Made by a program: the position numbers and the translations under genes. A model generated the notes under the pieces. The model searched no databases. It saw nothing but the letters and a program-made list of their open reading frames with translations, and had not been told where the DNA came from. A DNA stretch of 8,067 nucleotides. It comes from Candidatus Thorarchaeota archaeon. Lineage in GTDB: Archaea; Asgardarchaeota; Thorarchaeia; Thorarchaeales; Thorarchaeaceae. The stretch is taken from positions 1 to 8,067 of the forward strand of contig JAEOUL010000180.1 in NCBI GenBank assembly GCA_016839345.1, given 5' to 3'. This document shows, one piece after another, positions 6,255-8,067 of the stretch (its first letter is position 1; each line of letters starts with the position of its first letter).

Positions 6255-7505
6255 TCATCCTACTCGTACCATTGAAGTCTTGATAACTTCTTGACCTGAT
6301 CTACCATCTACAGCTTTTATTGTGACTAGTTCTTCGCCTTGACCTACAGCTCTAACAAAAAGCTGGTATCTCACATTCTCTCCACTGCCAAGGAAGTTGA
6401 TCAGTTTTTGTTCATTTCCTAGAGAGATTTCGAGTCCATCGGATAGCTCAACGGTTACATTGATATTCTCAGCGGGCCCATCTCCTTCATTAAGCACTGT
6501 GACTTCAAGTACTGCCTCTTCACCTAGATTGCAGGAAACTCGTTCTGGTTTGACATCCAATGCGATGTCAGAAGGTGCACGCGCAATCTCAAACTCAATC
6601 TTATTGCTATGCTTATTCACAAGAACTCTATCACCCTCAAGTGTCACTGTAAATGGGCCTATACTACCAGAACCACTCAAGACTGGTTTGAATTCAACCA
6701 ACCAAGACTCTTGTTTTGCGGCATTCTGCGAGTACTCAGGTTCCTTTGTTACAATCACGCTATTTGAGAGTGCGAGCCGATGGTCCACGATTCGTACCTC
6801 TGCAGGACATTTGTAGCGTATTTCGAGTTCAAATGGTTCCTTGACTTTTACACTGTCTTGCGGTGCTCCAGCCCATTCAAGAGCTACTTCAGTATCAATT
6901 GCTAATCGTGTCGACTCAATTACAAAAGTGACAAGAGATTGCTCGTTTTCATTTGGTTTGACTCGTTTGGCTACATCTTCAAATGTGTCCTTGCGGATAT
7001 CCACACCTTCACAGAGAATTCTGACACTCATTTCCGCAAGAGAATAGATTGCATCTTTCTTGGTCGAAACCTCTTTCAGACGCTTCTCAGCTTTTCGCAT
7101 TAGATTTGTGGCTGTGTCAAAATTACGTGCAGCAAGATAACCAATAATTGCGATACCAAGAGCTCTGTTAGCATCCCTCACCCTTTTCTCTCTGTATAAA
7201 TGATCAGAAGATTCAGAATAGAGACCTCCAGCTTCGTCATATCGACCTTCAAGTAGAAGACACGCTGCACCAGCAGTCTTCATCTCAGCACATCTGAAGT
7301 GGTCATCATTCTGCAGAGCATAGATTGCCGCTTCTCGGAAATACTTGACTGCAAAATCAGTCTGCTCCACTTCTAAGAATCGACGCGCGGCTTTCTCATA
7401 CTCGATACTAGCATAATCCGGATATCCTTCCTCAATTTCAATCAGGGCTTTCTCAATGTGTTTCTTTGCCTTCTTGACTGGATCAGATTTTAAGAAGTTG
7501 AACAT
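6255..7505 (-). CDS. SNAP/TPR-like solenoid fused to two Ig-like beta-sandwich domains
   Basis: 416-residue protein without a signal peptide or membrane helix, so probably cytoplasmic. Residues about 1-205 are helical repeats similar in style to the convergent neighbour: HIEKALIEIEEGYPDYASIE, YEKAARRFLEVEQTDFAVKY, FREAAIYALQ and later DAIYSLAEMSVRILCEG. Residues about 207-310 form a first beta-rich domain, ending in a GSIGPFTVTLEGD strand pair and NKIEFEI. Residues about 313-416 form a second, CARDB/NEW3-like Ig fold (VKPERVSCNLGEEAVLEVTV; LNEGDGPAENINVTVELSDG). Helical solenoid plus Ig-like 'ear' is the layout of eukaryotic trafficking adaptors such as adaptin and coatomer appendages or TRAPPII subunits. 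I see only architecture, not a specific match. The ATG is preceded by AGAGG at 9 nt. Domain boundaries are approximate and the function is unknown. Confidence 0.85.
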   Translation of the reverse strand: MFNFLKSDPVKKAKKHIEKALIEIEEGYPDYASIEYEKAARRFLEVEQTDFAVKYFREAAIYALQNDDHFRCAEMKTAGAACLLLEGRYDEAGGLYSESSDHLYREKRVRDANRALGIAIIGYLAARNFDTATNLMRKAEKRLKEVSTKKDAIYSLAEMSVRILCEGVDIRKDTFEDVAKRVKPNENEQSLVTFVIESTRLAIDTEVALEWAGAPQDSVKVKEPFELEIRYKCPAEVRIVDHRLALSNSVIVTKEPEYSQNAAKQESWLVEFKPVLSGSGSIGPFTVTLEGDRVLVNKHSNKIEFEIARAPSDIALDVKPERVSCNLGEEAVLEVTVLNEGDGPAENINVTVELSDGLEISLGNEQKLINFLGSGENVRYQLFVRAVGQGEELVTIKAVDGRSGQEVIKTSMVRVG

Positions 7506-7514
7506 GTCAATATG

Positions 7515-7519
7515 CCTCT
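7515..7519 (-). promoter_or_regulatory. Shine-Dalgarno of the solenoid-Ig gene
   Basis: Minus-strand AGAGG lies 9 nt before the ATG at 7505, which fixes that start. Confidence 0.6.
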
Positions 7520-7648
7520 ATTCTGAAGTCTGATTACTACGGGTCCGCTATATCGCTTTCGGCGAAGGTGATGATAAGGAGTCCGATTCTGAAACTCCAT
7601 GTGGAAACAGTTTTGACAATGAGGTATTTTAAACATAGGTGTCTTGCT

Positions 7649-7653
7649 GGAGG
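7649..7653 (+). promoter_or_regulatory. Strong Shine-Dalgarno deciding the TTG start of alaX
   Basis: GGAGG is followed by 9 nt and then TTG at 7663. An in-frame TAG at 7657-7659 rules out any earlier start, and no ATG occurs before residue 73. The TTG is therefore well supported. Confidence 0.75.
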
Positions 7654-7662
7654 AAATAGCCT

Positions 7663-8067
7663 TTGAGTGAAAGACTTCCCTATTGGACAGATCCATACAG
7701 GAGCTCATTCTCTGTATTCATTGAAGATGTAATAGAAATTAGAGATAGATATCATATTCGTCTTAGAGAAGACATTATCAGACCAGCTGGAGGAGGCCAA
7801 GCTGGGGATAGAGGTGTTTTATCTGTTGGAAACCAAAGAGTCACTATTCTTGATACTATTACTGAATCAGGAGAAGTGATGCTAGTCACGGAAGAACCAC
7901 TCTCTGAAAATACTAAGGCACAGCTAGATATTGATATCGAGTGGCGAACATCCATGATGAGGAATCATACCTCAGAACACATTTTCGTTTCTATCTTGAA
8001 GAAGAAATATCCACAACTTGAAGTCGGAAACATTTGGATTGATGGATTGCACGGAAATGTTGAACTC
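7663..8067 (+). CDS. alaX: AlaX-type alanyl-tRNA editing protein (N-terminal part; runs off right edge)
   Basis: Free-standing relative of the alanyl-tRNA synthetase editing domain. The family hydrolyses mischarged Ser- or Gly-tRNA-Ala in the cytoplasm. The window holds 135 codons. Residues 1-90 form the N-terminal barrel with the conserved PAGGGQAGDRG (41-51). This barrel is present in AlaX-M/L and absent from the short AlaX-S. The sequence then reads IEWRTSMMRNHTSEHIF, with the zinc-binding HxxxH at H102 and H106. The remaining zinc ligands (usually a Cys and a His) lie beyond the edge. Medium AlaX proteins are somewhat over 200 residues, so about one third is missing. It has no full synthetase N-terminal catalytic domain, because an in-frame stop precedes the TTG start. 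The end could carry an extra domain (AlaX-L or a phosphoesterase fusion), which this window cannot show. Confidence 0.9.
   Translation, partial: MSERLPYWTDPYRSSFSVFIEDVIEIRDRYHIRLREDIIRPAGGGQAGDRGVLSVGNQRVTILDTITESGEVMLVTEEPLSENTKAQLDIDIEWRTSMMRNHTSEHIFVSILKKKYPQLEVGNIWIDGLHGNVEL

Larger units (their letters stand above)
7506..7662. promoter_or_regulatory. Divergent promoter region between the solenoid-Ig gene and alaX
   Basis: 157 bp serve two genes transcribed apart. For the minus gene, GATATAGC (about 7547-7554) is a weak TATA candidate. For alaX, TATTTTAAA (7625-7633) is AT-rich but lies so close to the Shine-Dalgarno that the leader would be nearly absent. A short hairpin TCGC-TTTCG-GCGA spans 7553-7565. 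None of these is strong. Confidence 0.35.

Noticed and set aside
6397..6816. 139-codon open frame on the plus strand
   Set aside because: It lies wholly antisense to the Ig-like part of the solenoid gene. Its Ser/Thr-rich composition is what a shadow frame gives, and the minus-strand product shows clear domain structure.
7568..7592. Box C/D sRNA-like pair: GTGATGA followed after 14 nt by CTGA
   Set aside because: No convincing C' and D' boxes and no terminal stem flank it. A C-box match with a nearby CTGA is expected by chance in a window of this size.

Overview
The window looks archaeal and most likely comes from an Asgard archaeon of the Thorarchaeota type. This is an inference from gene content. 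The evidence is an archaeal/eukaryotic-type glycyl-tRNA synthetase, a free-standing AlaX editing factor, Shine-Dalgarno-led genes with GTG and TTG starts, and TATA-like boxes. A secreted, C-terminally anchored solute-binding protein also carries an Ig-like domain of a kind I associate with Asgard surface proteins. No tRNA, rRNA, CRISPR array, insertion sequence or phage gene is visible.

Layout, left to right. (1) 1-1281, minus: glycyl-tRNA synthetase, missing its C-terminus at the window edge. (2) 1282-1590: a 309-bp spacer with one doubtful small open frame. (3) 1591-3663, minus: a family 5 (peptide/nickel-type) ABC substrate-binding protein whose two halves appear in the reverse of the usual order, i.e. 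a circular permutation, followed by an Ig-like domain and a membrane anchor. (4) 3664-3821: a divergent promoter region. (5) 3822-5192, plus: class II HMG-CoA reductase for mevalonate and isoprenoid lipid synthesis. (6) 5193-5516: a 324-bp non-coding spacer rich in perfect inverted repeats. (7) 5517-6248, plus: an all-helical SNAP/TPR-like solenoid protein. (8) 6255-7505, minus: a second SNAP/TPR-like solenoid fused to two Ig-like beta-sandwich domains. These two genes converge, with 6 bp between their stop codons. (9) 7506-7662: a divergent promoter region. (10) 7663 to the right edge, plus: the N-terminal 135 codons of an AlaX-type alanyl-tRNA editing protein with a TTG start.

Most genes are single transcription units on alternating strands, so there is no long operon. 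Two are translation genes (GlyRS, AlaX) and one is lipid metabolism (HMGR). The unusual material is the permuted binding protein, which has no permease or ATPase beside it, and the convergent solenoid pair. The pair's architecture (SNAP-like helical repeats, and helical repeats plus an Ig-like 'ear', neither with a signal peptide) resembles eukaryotic membrane-trafficking adaptors. That link is a hypothesis from architecture only.
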